Assembly (NCBI GenBank): GCA_937894775.1
Contig: CALAXC010000186.1
Span: 1-7,087, forward strand
DNA from: an uncultured Clostridia bacterium
GTDB taxonomy: Bacteria > Bacillota > Clostridia > Oscillospirales > CAG-272
Length of the DNA: 7,087 bases
Reading direction: 5' to 3'
The notes under the pieces are model-generated. The model did not search any database. It was not told the DNA's origin and saw nothing but the letters and a program-made list of their open reading frames with translations. Positions 5,904 through 7,087 of this stretch are shown here, piece after piece (position 1 is the first letter of the stretch; the number at the start of each line of letters is the position of its first letter). The position numbers and the translations under genes were made by a program.

Positions 5904-7076
5904 TCAAATATTAAATTCGCTGCGAAGCTTTGCAGCAAGATCGGTCTTTTCCCAAGGAAGATCAATATCCTCTCTTCCTACGTGGCCGTATGCCGCAGTC
6001 TGCGAATATATCGGTCTGCGAAGATCAAAATGCTTGATTATTGCCGCAGGTCTGAAATCAAAATATTTACTTACCGCCTCGGCAATTTCAGCCTCAGCAA
6101 CCTTACCCGTTCCAAAAGTATCGACCATTACCGATACAGGCTTTGCAACACCGATAGCATAAGCAAGTTGAAGCTCACACTTATCCGCAAGTCCTGCCGC
6201 AACTATATTTTTAGCAACATATCTTGCCGCATAAGAAGCCGAACGGTCAACTTTTGTCGGGTCTTTACCCGAAAAAGCTCCGCCGCCGTGACGCGAATAT
6301 CCGCCGTATGTATCAACAATGATCTTTCTTCCCGTAAGTCCCGTATCACCCGCGGGACCGCCTACTACAAAACGTCCCGTAGGATTTACATATATCTTTG
6401 TATCATCATCGATAAGCGATTCGGGAATTATAGGCTTTATAACGTTTGCGATCATATCAGCTCTTATCGTATCAAGCGATACGTCAGCGCTATGCTGAGT
6501 AGAGATAACTACCGCATCAACTCTTGCAGGCTTTCCATCAACGTATTCTACAGTCACCTGAGTCTTTCCGTCGGGACGAAGATAATCAAAGCTTCCGTTC
6601 TTTCTTACTTCGGTAAGACGGATAGCAAGCTTATGAGCAAGTGAAATAGGAAGCGGCAAAAGCTCCTCTGTTTCGTTACAAGCATAACCAAACATAATTC
6701 CCTGGTCACCTGCACCTGTATCAAGACCATCGCCCTCGCCCATTTTCGCCTCGAGAGATTTATCAACACCGAGTGCTATATCGGGTGACTGCTCGTGAAT
6801 ATAGCTTGTGATCTTACAGCTTTCAAAATCAAAGCCGATATTTTTATCGGTATATCCAATCTCTTTAACGGTAGCTCTTACGATCTTTTCTACGTCAAAC
6901 TTTGCCGTCGTTGTTATCTCACCCATAACGTTTACCGTATCAGTAGTGCAGAATGTTTCGCACGCAACACGCGACATAGGATCCTGCGCAATTATATTAT
7001 CGAGAATCGCATCGGATATTTTATCGCATACCTTATCGGGATGTCCTTCGGTTACCGATTCAGAAGTAAAAAGCAT
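5904..7076 (-). CDS. metK: S-adenosylmethionine synthetase
   Basis: Cytosolic homotetrameric enzyme that makes S-adenosylmethionine from methionine and ATP, releasing phosphate and pyrophosphate. The 390 residues match the family length of about 380-400. The sequence opens with FTSESVTEGHPDK (3-15; H12 and D14 in the active site). GAGDQGIMFGYA (121-132), the first family signature, and GGGAFSGKDPTKVDRSASY (264-282), the glycine- and lysine-rich second signature, are both intact. The ATG at 7076 is used, but no ribosome binding site is visible in the 11 bases before the edge. The frame stays open with three lysine codons upstream, so a start a few residues further out is possible. The promoter, and any SAM-sensing leader as is common for metK in Bacillota, would lie beyond the window. 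A strong terminator follows the stop codon. Confidence 0.97.
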   Translation of the reverse strand: MLFTSESVTEGHPDKVCDKISDAILDNIIAQDPMSRVACETFCTTDTVNVMGEITTTAKFDVEKIVRATVKEIGYTDKNIGFDFESCKITSYIHEQSPDIALGVDKSLEAKMGEGDGLDTGAGDQGIMFGYACNETEELLPLPISLAHKLAIRLTEVRKNGSFDYLRPDGKTQVTVEYVDGKPARVDAVVISTQHSADVSLDTIRADMIANVIKPIIPESLIDDDTKIYVNPTGRFVVGGPAGDTGLTGRKIIVDTYGGYSRHGGGAFSGKDPTKVDRSASYAARYVAKNIVAAGLADKCELQLAYAIGVAKPVSVMVDTFGTGKVAEAEIAEAVSKYFDFRPAAIIKHFDLRRPIYSQTAAYGHVGREDIDLPWEKTDLAAKLRSEFNI

Positions 7077-7087
7077 TTTTTTCTTTT

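Noticed and set aside
5982..6644. Plus-strand open frame (220 codons) opposite metK
   Set aside because: Although long, it is the complement of the conserved MetK coding sequence, with a Ser, Arg and Tyr rich product typical of antisense shadows.
1..7087. Mobile element, prophage, CRISPR, toxin-antitoxin or defence system
   Set aside because: No transposase, integrase, direct-repeat array, small paired genes or nuclease/reverse transcriptase domains were seen; RecD2 here is the standard full-length housekeeping form and not a defence fusion.

Overview
The window holds five protein-coding genes, all on the minus strand: metK, recD2, comF, an mreB/mbl-type gene and a pepD-type aminoacyl-histidine dipeptidase, in transcription order from the right edge to the left. 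All five are intact, conserved core or near-core families. AAGGAG-type ribosome binding sites, a consensus TTGCAT-17-TATAAT promoter, intrinsic terminators and a gram-positive style MreB/Mbl point to a low-to-moderate GC Bacillota, most likely an anaerobic member of Clostridia. That placement is an inference from sequence style and gene content; no rRNA or other phylogenetic marker was compared.

Layout from right to left. metK (S-adenosylmethionine synthetase, 7076-5904) enters from the right edge. Its reading frame stays open to the edge, so its true start and promoter may lie outside. A strong hairpin plus T-tract (5894-5849) follows its stop codon and ends only 11 bases before the recD2 ribosome binding site. 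recD2 (SF1B helicase, 5823-3598) and comF (phosphoribosyltransferase-fold competence protein, 3601-2864) overlap by ATGA and are very likely translationally coupled. A consensus sigma-A type promoter then begins just after the comF stop and drives the mreB/mbl-type actin (2786-1737). After a 12-bp intercistronic stem-loop comes pepD (1664-210). Two hairpins after its stop codon probably end transcription. At the far left a plus-strand terminator (35-66) suggests that a gene on the plus strand converges on pepD from outside the window.

Functionally the genes cover methyl-donor supply (MetK), DNA repair and replication-linked helicase activity (RecD2), a competence/DNA-uptake family protein (ComF), cell-wall elongation geometry (MreB/Mbl) and peptide turnover (PepD). 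Only recD2-comF is a tight operon in the strict sense. The signals seen divide the stretch into about three or four transcription units.

I looked for phage, transposon, toxin-antitoxin, CRISPR, retron and biosynthetic signatures and saw none. I do not think this window contains an undescribed system. The points worth a second look are regulatory: the terminator against the recD2 ribosome binding site, start codons that promoter and ribosome-binding-site positions correct, the compensated stem-loop between mreB and pepD, and the convergent terminators at the left edge.
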